From contig DROS01000031.1 in assembly GCA_011321815.1 (NCBI GenBank), forward strand, positions 1 to 64,000: 64,000 nucleotides of DNA. Reading direction: 5' to 3'. This stretch comes from Gammaproteobacteria bacterium (GTDB lineage Bacteria; Pseudomonadota; Gammaproteobacteria; SZUA-152). Under the pieces are notes generated by a model. The model was not told the DNA's origin and did not search any database. It saw nothing but the letters and a program-made list of their open reading frames with translations. Shown here piece after piece: positions 1-8,949 of the stretch (within the stretch, counting starts at the first letter, position 1; the number at the start of each line of letters is the position of its first letter). The translations under genes and the position numbers were made by a program.

Positions 1-87
1 GACCAGCGTTATGACTATGACGACGATGAAACAGAAAACGCGGAAGCGGACAAAGCAACAGGCGCGCGCGGTCGAAAAGAAAAATAA
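1..87 (+). CDS. C-terminal tail of an unidentified protein, cut by the left edge
   Basis: Frame 1 is open from the first base to a TAA at 85-87. It encodes 28 residues: an acidic stretch (DYDDDE) followed by a basic end (RGRKEK). Such charged tails occur on many proteins, so nothing can be said about function. Another frame is also open here, so even the reading frame is uncertain. Confidence 0.35.
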   Translation, partial: DQRYDYDDDETENAEADKATGARGRKEK

Positions 88-138
88 CAAGTCATTATCC
101 AGCATTGGGAACGCGCATGGAATAATTACGGGTTTTCT

Positions 139-260
139 CGTTCCCACGCTCCAGAGATTGTGAAAGTATTTTTCCCACTCTCTCCAGCGTGGGAATGCAT
201 AGGGTGGCGGGTAATTTAACGTGTGGTACGGGTTTCCACGGAGGACCGTGGGAACCCGAA
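139..260. repeat. Palindromic intergenic repeat built on TTCCCACGCTCCAG
   Basis: TTCCCACGCT at 141-150 is the exact reverse complement of AGCGTGGGAA at 186-195. A related GTGGGAACC word follows near 248. From memory, this CCCACGCT/AGCGTGGGAATGCAT word is a common dispersed repeat in Proteobacteria. It fills most of the 88-308 gap upstream of the lipid-type operon. No clear promoter was picked out for the first gene. Confidence 0.5.
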
Positions 261-308
261 TATCCGAATATCTGCTTATGAAACATACAGGACATACACA
301 GTTTAAAT

Positions 309-1313
309 ATGTTGGATAAATACTGGTATATCGCGTGCCGGTCACGAGCCCTGTTAAAGAAACCATATGGACTTCGTATGATGGGCAAGCGCCTGGTTTT
401 GTTTCGCCAGAGAAACGGTAAACCTGCGGCATTGGAAGACCGCTGCTTGCACCGTGGCACGCCTTTGTCTCGTGGCAGGGTATGCCATGGCCATCTTCAA
501 TGCCCGTATCACGGCTGGCGTTATGATGGGAAAGGTGAAATACAATCCATTCCGGCGTTACCGTCTTTGCCCGAACTGGCAACCATCAGGAATTTTCCCT
601 GTATTGAACAGGATGGTTATATCTGGGTGTGTCTGAATCAGGAGCCTGCACAGGATAAACCATTGTTTTTTGAAAACCTGAACAAGCCCGGCTGGACGAG
701 CTTTCATATGAAAACACGTTTTTCCGCCTCAGTTGAAGCCTGCCTGGAAAATTTTCTTGATTGCCCCCATGCAACGTTTGTGCATAACAGGTGGTTTCGT
801 TCACCAACAGGACGACGGGTCGATGCCGTTGTACACACTCTGGAAGATGGCGCCGTTGCTGAATATTTTGAAGAGCCGCGGGAGAAGAGTGTGGTCTGGT
901 GGTTTCTGTCGCCTGGAGGCTCGACAATGAAGCATACGGATCGCTTTATTGCACCGGCGACATCGAAAGTGGACTATCATTTTTCCAATGGGCGACACTA
1001 CACGATTACATCCTCCTGTACTCCTGTAACCGATCAAGTGACGGAGGTTTACACGGTGATCAGTTTCAAAATTATCGGGTTTGGCCCCTTGGTCAGGCTC
1101 TTTTTTGAACCTTTGTCCCGTATTATTATTCGTCAGGATGTCGTTATGCTTGATGCCACACAGGAAAACAATATCGCCAGTGATACATCACAAATAACGA
1201 TCACACCGGCTGACTTGCTTGCACCCCATATCAGTGCATGGCGGTCCGCATTGAAAAATGGCCACAATCCCCCCGTTCCCGGCAAGGAGGAGAAGATTGA
1301 ACTCCGCCTCTGA
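309..1313 (+). CDS. Rieske [2Fe-2S] non-haem iron oxygenase
   Basis: The 334-residue protein is a Rieske-type oxygenase alpha subunit. The Rieske cluster ligands are Cys46, His48, Cys65 and His68 (CLH then CPYH). The mononuclear iron site follows as Asn148, Asp151, His154 and His159. A late Asp in the MLDATQEN segment fits the third ligand. Length and motif spacing resemble the pheophorbide/chlorophyllide oxygenase-like and sterol-desaturase-like Rieske subfamily rather than ring-hydroxylating dioxygenases. It is the first gene of a ten-gene + strand operon with desaturases and a GH3 enzyme, so a lipid or polyene substrate is inferred. No dedicated reductase is adjacent. No strong Shine-Dalgarno precedes the ATG. 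Confidence 0.9.
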   Translation: MLDKYWYIACRSRALLKKPYGLRMMGKRLVLFRQRNGKPAALEDRCLHRGTPLSRGRVCHGHLQCPYHGWRYDGKGEIQSIPALPSLPELATIRNFPCIEQDGYIWVCLNQEPAQDKPLFFENLNKPGWTSFHMKTRFSASVEACLENFLDCPHATFVHNRWFRSPTGRRVDAVVHTLEDGAVAEYFEEPREKSVVWWFLSPGGSTMKHTDRFIAPATSKVDYHFSNGRHYTITSSCTPVTDQVTEVYTVISFKIIGFGPLVRLFFEPLSRIIIRQDVVMLDATQENNIASDTSQITITPADLLAPHISAWRSALKNGHNPPVPGKEEKIELRL

Positions 1314-1920
1314 AATGTCAACAGCAAGGCGGTTGTTGCTGGGTTTGTTTTTATTGTTTCTTTCTGGAATTATATTTTTCTTTCTTCAAAACAATCAGCA
1401 TATTATCGGCGGTGAAATCGCCTTATCCAAATTGCTGTGGCTGGCTTTTGCCTTGTTTTACTGGTTTATTGTTCCGTTATCAATGGCGTTGGATAAAAAT
1501 ATCAGTACCCAGGCGCGGCTGGCATTTCGTATATTTTTTATTAATATGATGGCGCGGGCCATCATCGAGCTGTGGATGATGTACATCAGTGTCAATTGGC
1601 ATCCCTGGTATGGTATTGCTCATGACCTGTTCAGCCTTGTTCTGATTGTAATACTGTTAAGGTATTTTGATTGGGAGGATACAAAAAACCGCTGGCTGCC
1701 GCATACCTTACGGGTGATGGGATTTATGCTGGTGATTGAAATTGGCTTTGTATTTTATCTGTTACATTATGTCGCCATTGGCCCTGAACCTGTTTATTTT
1801 GTCCCGGATAATGGCGAACATTTCCTGATTCTTGGAATAACCTGGGCTGTGGTCGGACTGTTATCCCTTTACACGCTGCTTTTTTATAAAAGGTTGTTGC
1901 ATGGAACGGTTGAGCGCTGA
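1297..1920 (+). CDS. Small multi-pass membrane protein, TTG start
   Basis: About six hydrophobic helices are visible in 207 residues, with short charged loops (for example RYFDWEDTKNRW). No family is recognised. I chose the TTG at 1297 because a perfect AAGGAGG lies at 1284-1290, six bases upstream. The in-frame ATG at 1258 would overlap that ribosome site and add a basic leader without helices. The ATG at 1315 is too far from the site. The gene overlaps the end of the Rieske gene by 17 bases, so it is probably co-translated and works in the same membrane pathway. Function unknown. Confidence 0.75.
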   Translation: MNSASEMSTARRLLLGLFLLFLSGIIFFFLQNNQHIIGGEIALSKLLWLAFALFYWFIVPLSMALDKNISTQARLAFRIFFINMMARAIIELWMMYISVNWHPWYGIAHDLFSLVLIVILLRYFDWEDTKNRWLPHTLRVMGFMLVIEIGFVFYLLHYVAIGPEPVYFVPDNGEHFLILGITWAVVGLLSLYTLLFYKRLLHGTVER

Positions 1921-2623
1921 AATACGCCCGGTAACGTCGTTATCCAATAATGACGTACATGATATGTTTGAGCTGTATGACGCTTACTATGATGCTTCTG
2001 ACATACAGTGTTTTGAGCATGACATGGGGAAAAAAGACTATGTGGTGCTGCTTAAGGATCAGGAGGGGGTATTCCGTGGATTTTCAACCCTGGCGGTTTA
2101 TGAGTTTGATTTCGACAACAGGGAGCGTCGTGTGCTGTATTCCGGTGACACCATCATTCACCATGAATTCTGGGGCAGCCAGGCTTTACCGCTGGCATGG
2201 TGTCAGATGGCGGGAAAACTCAAGGCCGAAGTGCCTGATAAACCACTATACTGGTTTCTGATTGTAAAGGGGCACCGTACTTACCGTTATCTTTCAATTT
2301 TTGCCAAACGCTTTTATCCTACTTGGCGTTATGAAACACCGGCAGAAACCCAGGCCATGATTGACCATCTGGCCAGACAAAAATTTGGTGATGACTACAA
2401 ACACGACAAAGGTGTGGTGCAGTTTAAGCAATCACGCGGCCATTTAAGGAAAAACTGGGTAGAGATTCCTGAATACATGCGCAAAAAACCGGATGTGCGT
2501 TATTTTTTACAGCGTAATCCAGGCCATGCCCGGGGTGATGAACTGGTTTGTTTAACCGAATTATGTCAGGGGAATCTTCGGTCACACGCCCTGCGTGCAT
2601 TCAGGGAAGCTTTGCGCCAATGA
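1901..2623 (+). CDS. GNAT-like acyltransferase family protein
   Basis: This 240-residue soluble protein has the pattern of a GNAT fold. A strand reading FRGFSTLAVYEF is followed by VLYSGDTIIH, then a helix after HHEFWGSQAL, then a YWFLIVKGHRTYRYL strand-helix. The characteristic Q/RxxGxG/A acetyl-CoA loop is poorly matched, so acyl-CoA or acyl-carrier donors are equally possible. It overlaps the preceding membrane gene by 20 bases and is coupled to the GH3 gene by an ATGA overlap. Long-chain N-acyltransferases of GNAT fold are known. That role would fit the neighbouring lipid genes, but it is inference. Confidence 0.55.
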   Translation: MERLSAEIRPVTSLSNNDVHDMFELYDAYYDASDIQCFEHDMGKKDYVVLLKDQEGVFRGFSTLAVYEFDFDNRERRVLYSGDTIIHHEFWGSQALPLAWCQMAGKLKAEVPDKPLYWFLIVKGHRTYRYLSIFAKRFYPTWRYETPAETQAMIDHLARQKFGDDYKHDKGVVQFKQSRGHLRKNWVEIPEYMRKKPDVRYFLQRNPGHARGDELVCLTELCQGNLRSHALRAFREALRQ

Positions 2624-4215
2624 ACGCCTGGGCGGATATTCTCGCCAGTACCGAAAAAGAATATCGCCGTTATTTTACCTCGCTGGCTGATCCTGAAACA
2701 GCACAGCAGACACAGCTCCGGGCCATTCTCCACGCCAATAAAAATGCGGAATGGGGTCGCCGGTATGATTTTGCCAATATCCGTCACGTGGCTGATTATC
2801 AGTCAGCTGTTCCCATAACCGGTTACAATGACATTGCCTCATCGGTTCAGCGCATTGCAAAGGGTGGGCAATGTGTTTTATTTGAAGCCGATACATTGTT
2901 TATGGAAAAAACCGGTGGCAGCACGGGGGGTGAAAAACTGATTCCCTGGAATCAGCAAAGCCTGCATGCCTTGCAATGTGGTCTGAAGCCATGGCTGCAC
3001 AGCCTTTTAAAGTCCCGTCCGGGTATTTCACGCGGGAAAAGTTATTGGTCAATCAGTCCGGCGCTTCGTCGCAGTGATCCGCCTGCCGCAGACCCATCAG
3101 TCCTTCCCGTTGGTATTGATAATGATGCCTTGTTCTTTGGTGAAACACTGGCGAAATCACTGCAACAGGTTCTGATGGCACCTGCTGGTATTGCTACGGC
3201 CGATTCTTTTTCGCAATGGCGATACATGACGTTGAAATGTTTGTTGCTGGAAGAAAATATTTCCTTTATTTCAATCTGGAGCCCTGTTTTTTTTAGCGAG
3301 CTGTTGCAGTGGTTTGCTGTTAATGGCCAGTCCCTGGTTAACGACATTGCCGCAGACGGCCATTCTGCGCGCGCACAACAACTGGCGGAAGTGCGCTCAC
3401 ATACATCGCTGGATGCAACGGTCATTTGGCCAAAGCTGGATACAGTGAGTTGCTGGACACAAGGCAGTGCACGCCATTTTGTCGCGGAGCTGGAGCAGTA
3501 TCTGCCAGGGGTTTATATACAAGGTAAAGGCCTGCTTGCCACCGAAAACATTGTCACCTTGCCCATTGAAGGGGCGGCGGCTCCGGTGCTGGCAATCAAT
3601 AGCGGTTTCTATGAGTTTATTGATGATGATGGTAATACGCTGACCTGTTGTGAGCTGGCTGAGGGAAAAACCTATGAGGTTCTGATGACCACCTGGGGCG
3701 GACTTTATCGCTATCGCCTGGGTGATCGTGTGCGGGTGTCCGGCTGGCTGAAAAAAACACCACTGCTGGATTTTGCCGGACGGGCAGGTTTGGTCTGTGA
3801 TCTTTGTGGTGAAAAACTTGACGAAGCTTTTGTTTGCTCGGCCCTGGCGAGCGCAGGCAATCATCGCGCCGGTTTTTCCATGCTGTTGCCGGTGATGAAA
3901 CCGCGAGGCTATGAGCTGATTCTGGACAAAGACCAGTGGAATCACGAAACAGCCGGGGCTTTTGCCAACAGGGTTGAACATCAGCTGCAAAAAAATCCCC
4001 AGTACCATTATGCCGTCACCATTGGTCAGCTTCAGCCCCTGCGCGCTGTCCGGGTTGCTTCGCCCTGGATACGTTATCGAGAATTCATGTTAGATAAAGG
4101 CATGCGCCTGGGTGATATCAAGCCCCCGGTATTAAGTCCACATTGGGTCTTGCGCAAATATTTCTTACCTGAAAACCAGGATGGTTGTGACGGGCCTGCG
4201 GAGGCAAACCCATGA
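2620..4215 (+). CDS. GH3-family acyl-adenylating amide synthetase
   Basis: The protein matches the bacterial GH3 family, relatives of plant GH3 enzymes that adenylate a carboxylic acid and join it to an amino group. The ATP-binding loop KTGGSTGGEKLIPW lies around residues 97-110. GFYEFID and YRYRLGDRVRVSGW further on are family-typical. GH3 enzymes act without a carrier protein and give amides or, less often, thioesters. I chose ATG 2620, whose ATGA overlaps the previous stop and which begins MNAWADILAS. Upstream starts at 2548 and 2563 add a leader lying inside the previous gene. Placed between two GNAT-like genes, it probably activates a fatty or polyene acid made by this locus. 531 residues, near full length. 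Confidence 0.85.
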   Translation: MNAWADILASTEKEYRRYFTSLADPETAQQTQLRAILHANKNAEWGRRYDFANIRHVADYQSAVPITGYNDIASSVQRIAKGGQCVLFEADTLFMEKTGGSTGGEKLIPWNQQSLHALQCGLKPWLHSLLKSRPGISRGKSYWSISPALRRSDPPAADPSVLPVGIDNDALFFGETLAKSLQQVLMAPAGIATADSFSQWRYMTLKCLLLEENISFISIWSPVFFSELLQWFAVNGQSLVNDIAADGHSARAQQLAEVRSHTSLDATVIWPKLDTVSCWTQGSARHFVAELEQYLPGVYIQGKGLLATENIVTLPIEGAAAPVLAINSGFYEFIDDDGNTLTCCELAEGKTYEVLMTTWGGLYRYRLGDRVRVSGWLKKTPLLDFAGRAGLVCDLCGEKLDEAFVCSALASAGNHRAGFSMLLPVMKPRGYELILDKDQWNHETAGAFANRVEHQLQKNPQYHYAVTIGQLQPLRAVRVASPWIRYREFMLDKGMRLGDIKPPVLSPHWVLRKYFLPENQDGCDGPAEANP

Positions 4216-5318
4216 GCCACTACCGCTTTCAATTGGCTGACCATAACGATGATCAGGAACTGCGGCAACGCATGGCGGAAGACTGGATGCCGGGAAAAAT
4301 CACGCTCAGTTTTCGTCGTGAGCCAGATTATTTTATGGGAAACCGGGTACAGGGCGAACAGGTACAGGTGATTAAATGCACCGATGAACAAAAAAGCCGT
4401 ATTATCGGCCTGGGGTGTCGAGCCTTGCGTAATGTGTGGATCAATGGCAAACCTCAGCGCACCGGCTATCTTGCTGACCTGCGTGCACACCCGGATTATC
4501 GTAATGGCACATTGCTCGCCAGGGGATATAAATACCTGCGGCAGCTCCATGAGGCCGACCCTGTTCCCCTGTATTATACGATGATCCTGGAAGGCAATGA
4601 GACAGCTCGACGCATACTCACCAGTCAACGCGCAACACTGCCAGCTTACCAGCCCATGGGACGGTTTCTTACTCCTGCCATCCATCTGGATTTACCCAAA
4701 CCGGAATTGACAATGCCCGGCATAACAATCCGGCGCGCAACGCCTGACCAATTACCTGCGGTGCTGAGATTTATTCAGGCTCAGTATGCACGAAAGCAGC
4801 TGGCGCCGGCATGGACGGCAGGTGACCTGGAAAATGCAAGATACGCAGGGCTGGCCGCTGATGATATTTATCTGGCCATGTGTGGAGAAGAATTGATTGG
4901 CACTCTGGGGGCATGGGACCAGGGCGGGTTTCGCCAAACCTGTGTAGAGCGGTACAGCCCCATGTTGAAAATGTTGCGCCCCCTGTACAACGCTGCGGCA
5001 CATTTTACACCGTTAAAAGCTTTGCCAAAGGAGGGCGCAACAATACCCAGTTTTTATTTGTCCTGCATTGCAATAAAAAATGATGACCCGGAGGTGTTTC
5101 GGCTGCTTCTGCGGCAACTCTATCGTGAGAAACGTGCAGGACCATGGCATTATTTTATCGGCGGCCTGCATGAACGTGATCCGCTGCTGAATGTCTTGTT
5201 GGAATACCGTCACATAGTCACGGCCGGCAGGTTGTATGTCGTGCATTACCCGGAAGACATTTCTCATTATTTACAACTGGACGGGCGGATTCCACACGTC
5301 GAAATAGGCAGTATATGA
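4212..5318 (+). CDS. GNAT-family N-acetyltransferase-like protein (two-domain)
   Basis: The 368-residue protein shows a GNAT pattern in its first half: a strand IIGLGCRALRNVWING, then YLADLRAHPDYRNGTLLARGYKYL, where R(N)GTLLARG occupies the acetyl-CoA pyrophosphate loop. YYTMILEGNETARRIL follows, an N-x-x-A helix typical of the fold. The second half (from about 165) repeats a GNAT-like layout. It starts on an ATGA overlap with GH3 and ends on another ATGA overlap with the UnbU/UnbV-like gene, so translation is coupled on both sides. Probable role: acylation or acetylation of an amine used or released by the GH3 step. Substrate unknown. Confidence 0.7.
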   Translation: MSHYRFQLADHNDDQELRQRMAEDWMPGKITLSFRREPDYFMGNRVQGEQVQVIKCTDEQKSRIIGLGCRALRNVWINGKPQRTGYLADLRAHPDYRNGTLLARGYKYLRQLHEADPVPLYYTMILEGNETARRILTSQRATLPAYQPMGRFLTPAIHLDLPKPELTMPGITIRRATPDQLPAVLRFIQAQYARKQLAPAWTAGDLENARYAGLAADDIYLAMCGEELIGTLGAWDQGGFRQTCVERYSPMLKMLRPLYNAAAHFTPLKALPKEGATIPSFYLSCIAIKNDDPEVFRLLLRQLYREKRAGPWHYFIGGLHERDPLLNVLLEYRHIVTAGRLYVVHYPEDISHYLQLDGRIPHVEIGSI

Positions 5319-8074
5319 GTGAGAATACAGCTTTGACGGGTAAGATCAACTGGCAACGCATGCCTGGCTGGTCCGATCCCCGTGTTCCATTTATTGCCTT
5401 GTTGCTTGTCTATCTGTTTGTCGGCACTACTTGGTTAGGTTTCAACCGGACTGTTTCACAGATCGGTTTGACCATTGCTGCGGCCTGCGTACTGGATATG
5501 TTTCTGGCGCGCATTATCCGCCACCAATACATTGTACCGCTGAGTGCTGCGATCACAGGCGCCTCGTTGGGTATTCTGCTTAATTATGCCCATGGGCCAT
5601 GGTTGCCGTTGGCGCCGGTGTTTTTTGCCATTGCCTCAAAATATCTGTTTACCTTTGAAAAACGCCACGTTTTTAATCCCTCATTGTTTGGCGTTGTTGC
5701 CAGTTTATTGTTAACCGACGGAATGTTCAGCGTAGCGCCAGCTTATCAGTGGGGCGGCACCTTATCGGTGTCTCTGTTTATTGTGACAGCGGCGCTGGTG
5801 GTGTTTGTTTTTCGTATACAGCGTACTTGGCTGATACTTTCTTTTCTGTTGTTTTATGGGCTTGCGTTGGCCTATCGCGCCTGGTTGACCCGCTGGCATC
5901 TGCCACCGGAAACATTATTCATTGGTACCCTGGCTTCACCGGCCTTTTATCTGTTTACCTTTTTTATGATCACTGATCCTGCCACGTCACCCCGCGGGCG
6001 GGGCGGGCAGGTATTAATGGCTTTATCCATTGTCCTGATTGATCTGCTTTTACATCGCTACCAGAGTTATTCCACACTGTTTTTTGCCGGGTTTATTTAT
6101 TTCACTGTCAGGTTCTTTTTCCTGCACATTCGTGCCTGGCAGCAATCCTGGATATTGCGACTCAAGACCGGTGCGTGGGTCTCTGTTTTTGTGTCGGCCA
6201 TTGGTGGTGCAGGGTTCGTGATCTACGATAAAATAATCCAGCCGCAAGTATCTGTTGATCCCGGTTTCCAGTTGACGGCGATCAGTGCTGAAAGTGCCGG
6301 AATCCATTCGCGCGCAGGCAATATGCTGGAACGTGTTGATCCCCGTATTGCCCATGTGGCCAAGTGGCTGATGTCCATTGGTGACGCTGTGGCAATAAGT
6401 GATGTAAATGGCGATCAGTTACCGGATATGTTTTTGACTTACCCGATGAAACATCCTGAGGATCGTTTGGCTCTGTATCTTAACCAGGGTGATTTTAAAT
6501 TTGAACGTGTACAGATACCGGTATTGAAAATGTATGCCCACAACCCGGAGAAATACGGCCTGCCTTCAGGCGCATTGTGGTTTGACTATGATAATGACGG
6601 AGACAAGGACCTGTTGATTTTGTTCAGCTTTGGGCAACCACGGCTGTTGCATAACATGCTGCATGAAACCGGGTTTCCGGATTTTGAAGATCGCAGTCAA
6701 CCCGCAGGACTGGATGCCTATATCATCAGTCTTGCCGCCAATGTTCTGGACATGGACAATGATGGCCGTCTTGACCTGATCATTGGCAATGCCATGAATC
6801 CCTGGTTGCCGGATTATTCGCAGCCGACCCCGTTTAATATTTTTCAGCTTCCGCCTGCAGAATATGCTGGTGACCGCCGCATGTTTAATTTCATGCACCG
6901 GTCGTGGTACAACGCCTCCAATGGCGGTAAAAACCTGGTATTCATGAATACCGCCTCCCATTTTGAAAGGCGTGATGCGGACAGCATTGGTCTGTCGGGC
7001 ACGCGCTGGACACTGGATGTTGGTACTGGCGATATCGACGGCGATGGTTTGACAGACCTGTATCTTGCCAATGATTTTGGTCCGGATGCGCTATACAGAA
7101 ATACCGGCCAGGGCCGGTTCAAGGAAATCCGGGGTCGGCGGACAGGAGCCATGGGGCGCGATACCTATAAAGGAATGAATGCGACGCTGGCTGATTTTGA
7201 CAACAATGGGTTCCCGGACATTTATGTGTCCAATGTCCATGAACCCCTACAGGCGGAAGGCAGTCTGCTATGGATGAACAACGGGCAGTTGCAGCAACAG
7301 AATGCCGGTGCGTTCCGTGATGAAGCCGTGCGCCGCAATGTCCTCAACGAGCAGCGTTTTGGCTGGGGTGCAGCAGCGGGTGATCTGAATCATGATGGTC
7401 GCCTGGACATAGTGCAGGCCAACGGAATGGTCGATGACGCCTATGATCAAAAATTTACTGAATGCCCTGATTACTGGTACTGGAACGCAAAAGTTGCACT
7501 GACCGGGCCGGATATTCATGGTTATGCCGATACCTGGGCAGATTTAAGAGGCTACTGCATTTTTCCCGCCGAGATGAACCGCATCTACATGAATCAGGGC
7601 AAACATTTTGTGGATGTTGCAGATGCAGTAAAATTTGGCACACCCGGCAATTCCCGTGGCATAGCCCTGGCGGACATGGATAACGACGGAGACCTGGATA
7701 TCCTGGTAACGCACCAGTTTGCCCCTTTGTCCATTTATCGTAATGACCTGCCCGCCAACGAGCAGGCCTGGCTGGGATTGGCACTGGAAGGTAACGGAAA
7801 AACCTGCAACCGGGATGCTGTAGGTACGCGAATTGAATTACGCGACAAAAACGCCAATGGGGAATTCATTTCCCAGTTTCGTGAAGTCACTGCGTCCAAC
7901 GGGTTTTCGGCACAAGGGGACCCGAGATTAGTGTTTGGCCTTGGTGATGATGCCGATGAAAGGCCAGAAACTGACGAGGTGGAAATTCTGATTAACTGGT
8001 GTGGTGAAGTCAGCCCCCAACGACTGCTTCTGACCACGGGTGTTTATCATCGAATCCAGCAGAAAGGCGGGTAA
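5315..8074 (+). CDS. RnfD/NqrB-like membrane domain fused to FG-GAP repeats and an ASPIC/UnbV domain
   Basis: This 919-residue protein is a fusion. Residues 20-305 are a multi-pass membrane domain with NqrB/RnfD-family motifs: HVFNPSLFG and, near residue 220, FFMITDPATSP. Residues 360-800 hold seven calcium-binding FG-GAP loops of DxDxDGxxD type, starting near 363, 424, 479, 573, 627, 690 and 787. Residues 835-919 form an ASPIC/UnbV domain (GTRIELRD, FSAQGDPRLVFGLG, VEILINW). In enediyne clusters an RnfD-like protein (UnbU) and an FG-GAP/ASPIC protein (UnbV) are separate neighbouring genes. Here they appear as one polypeptide, with the repeats probably outside the inner membrane. The chemistry is unknown; electron delivery or handling of a polyene is plausible. 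It is coupled to its neighbours by ATGA and TAATG overlaps. Confidence 0.8.
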   Translation: MSENTALTGKINWQRMPGWSDPRVPFIALLLVYLFVGTTWLGFNRTVSQIGLTIAAACVLDMFLARIIRHQYIVPLSAAITGASLGILLNYAHGPWLPLAPVFFAIASKYLFTFEKRHVFNPSLFGVVASLLLTDGMFSVAPAYQWGGTLSVSLFIVTAALVVFVFRIQRTWLILSFLLFYGLALAYRAWLTRWHLPPETLFIGTLASPAFYLFTFFMITDPATSPRGRGGQVLMALSIVLIDLLLHRYQSYSTLFFAGFIYFTVRFFFLHIRAWQQSWILRLKTGAWVSVFVSAIGGAGFVIYDKIIQPQVSVDPGFQLTAISAESAGIHSRAGNMLERVDPRIAHVAKWLMSIGDAVAISDVNGDQLPDMFLTYPMKHPEDRLALYLNQGDFKFERVQIPVLKMYAHNPEKYGLPSGALWFDYDNDGDKDLLILFSFGQPRLLHNMLHETGFPDFEDRSQPAGLDAYIISLAANVLDMDNDGRLDLIIGNAMNPWLPDYSQPTPFNIFQLPPAEYAGDRRMFNFMHRSWYNASNGGKNLVFMNTASHFERRDADSIGLSGTRWTLDVGTGDIDGDGLTDLYLANDFGPDALYRNTGQGRFKEIRGRRTGAMGRDTYKGMNATLADFDNNGFPDIYVSNVHEPLQAEGSLLWMNNGQLQQQNAGAFRDEAVRRNVLNEQRFGWGAAAGDLNHDGRLDIVQANGMVDDAYDQKFTECPDYWYWNAKVALTGPDIHGYADTWADLRGYCIFPAEMNRIYMNQGKHFVDVADAVKFGTPGNSRGIALADMDNDGDLDILVTHQFAPLSIYRNDLPANEQAWLGLALEGNGKTCNRDAVGTRIELRDKNANGEFISQFREVTASNGFSAQGDPRLVFGLGDDADERPETDEVEILINWCGEVSPQRLLLTTGVYHRIQQKGG

Positions 8075-8949
8075 TGAGGCAAATGGAAAAAAAATGGCTG
8101 TGTTACGGGGAAGACTGGCGAAGTCTGCTGTTTACCGGCATCACGCTGGCATTGCTGCTGTTTCCTGTTTACGCCGCCATCAATACATGGATGATTTTTC
8201 CATGGATTGTCATAAGCACATTGTTTTGTTTCAGCGCCTGTATTATCAATCACAATCATGTTCATCACCCGGTTTTCATCAATGAAACGGGGAACCGGAT
8301 ATTCTCCATTCTGCTTTCTCTTGCCAGGGGACACACGTCTTTTGGGGTGATAGTGGCGCACAATTATAACCATCACCGCCACAATGGAAATGAAAAAGAC
8401 TGGATATCCACCAGGCTTGCGGGAGAAGGGAATGGTTTTGTCCGCCTGCTGCGTTACATAATCATGGCAACCATCAGCATGGCAAAAGGACGCAACAAAC
8501 CGGATGCGCCAGAACTTCCGGCGGGTATGGAAAAACAGCTTCGCATACAACGTTTTTTTCTTTTGGCGTTTATTGTCCTTGTTGGCGTATCCGGTACCTG
8601 GAAAGCGCTGTTTTTTGTTGGCCTACCCTGGTTATTATCGGTAGCCATGCTTGTGGGGGTCAATCTTTTACAGCATGACTATTGTGATCCAGAATCAGAA
8701 TTAAATCACTCGCGGAATTTCCTGAGCTTTACAGGAAACTGGTTTTTCTTTAATAACGGTTATCATGCCATTCATCACCTTCAGCCGGAACTTCACTGGA
8801 GCAGGCTGCCGGAAAGCCACATGTCGTTGGTTGCCGGGCAGGCAAAGCCCGTGCTGCAATGCCGTTCAATTATCGGGTTTTTATTGACGTATTATGTTTT
8901 TTCCACTGATCAGACACAGTTAAAACTGTCAATGGCAGGGTCGTCGTAG
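8074..8949 (+). CDS. Integral-membrane fatty acid desaturase/hydroxylase family protein
   Basis: This 291-residue protein has the three histidine boxes of the membrane di-iron desaturase superfamily: HNHVHH near residue 62, HNYNHHRH near 94 and HAIHH near 230. Hydrophobic helices lie between them. It also has HDYCDPESELNHSRN before the last box, resembling desaturases that act on acyl lipids. Members of this family introduce double bonds, triple bonds or hydroxyls into acyl chains, using O2 and electrons from a ferredoxin or cytochrome. The start ATG overlaps the previous stop (TAATG). A second, clearly different desaturase sits three genes downstream, so two successive oxidations of one chain are likely. 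Confidence 0.88.
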   Translation: MRQMEKKWLCYGEDWRSLLFTGITLALLLFPVYAAINTWMIFPWIVISTLFCFSACIINHNHVHHPVFINETGNRIFSILLSLARGHTSFGVIVAHNYNHHRHNGNEKDWISTRLAGEGNGFVRLLRYIIMATISMAKGRNKPDAPELPAGMEKQLRIQRFFLLAFIVLVGVSGTWKALFFVGLPWLLSVAMLVGVNLLQHDYCDPESELNHSRNFLSFTGNWFFFNNGYHAIHHLQPELHWSRLPESHMSLVAGQAKPVLQCRSIIGFLLTYYVFSTDQTQLKLSMAGSS

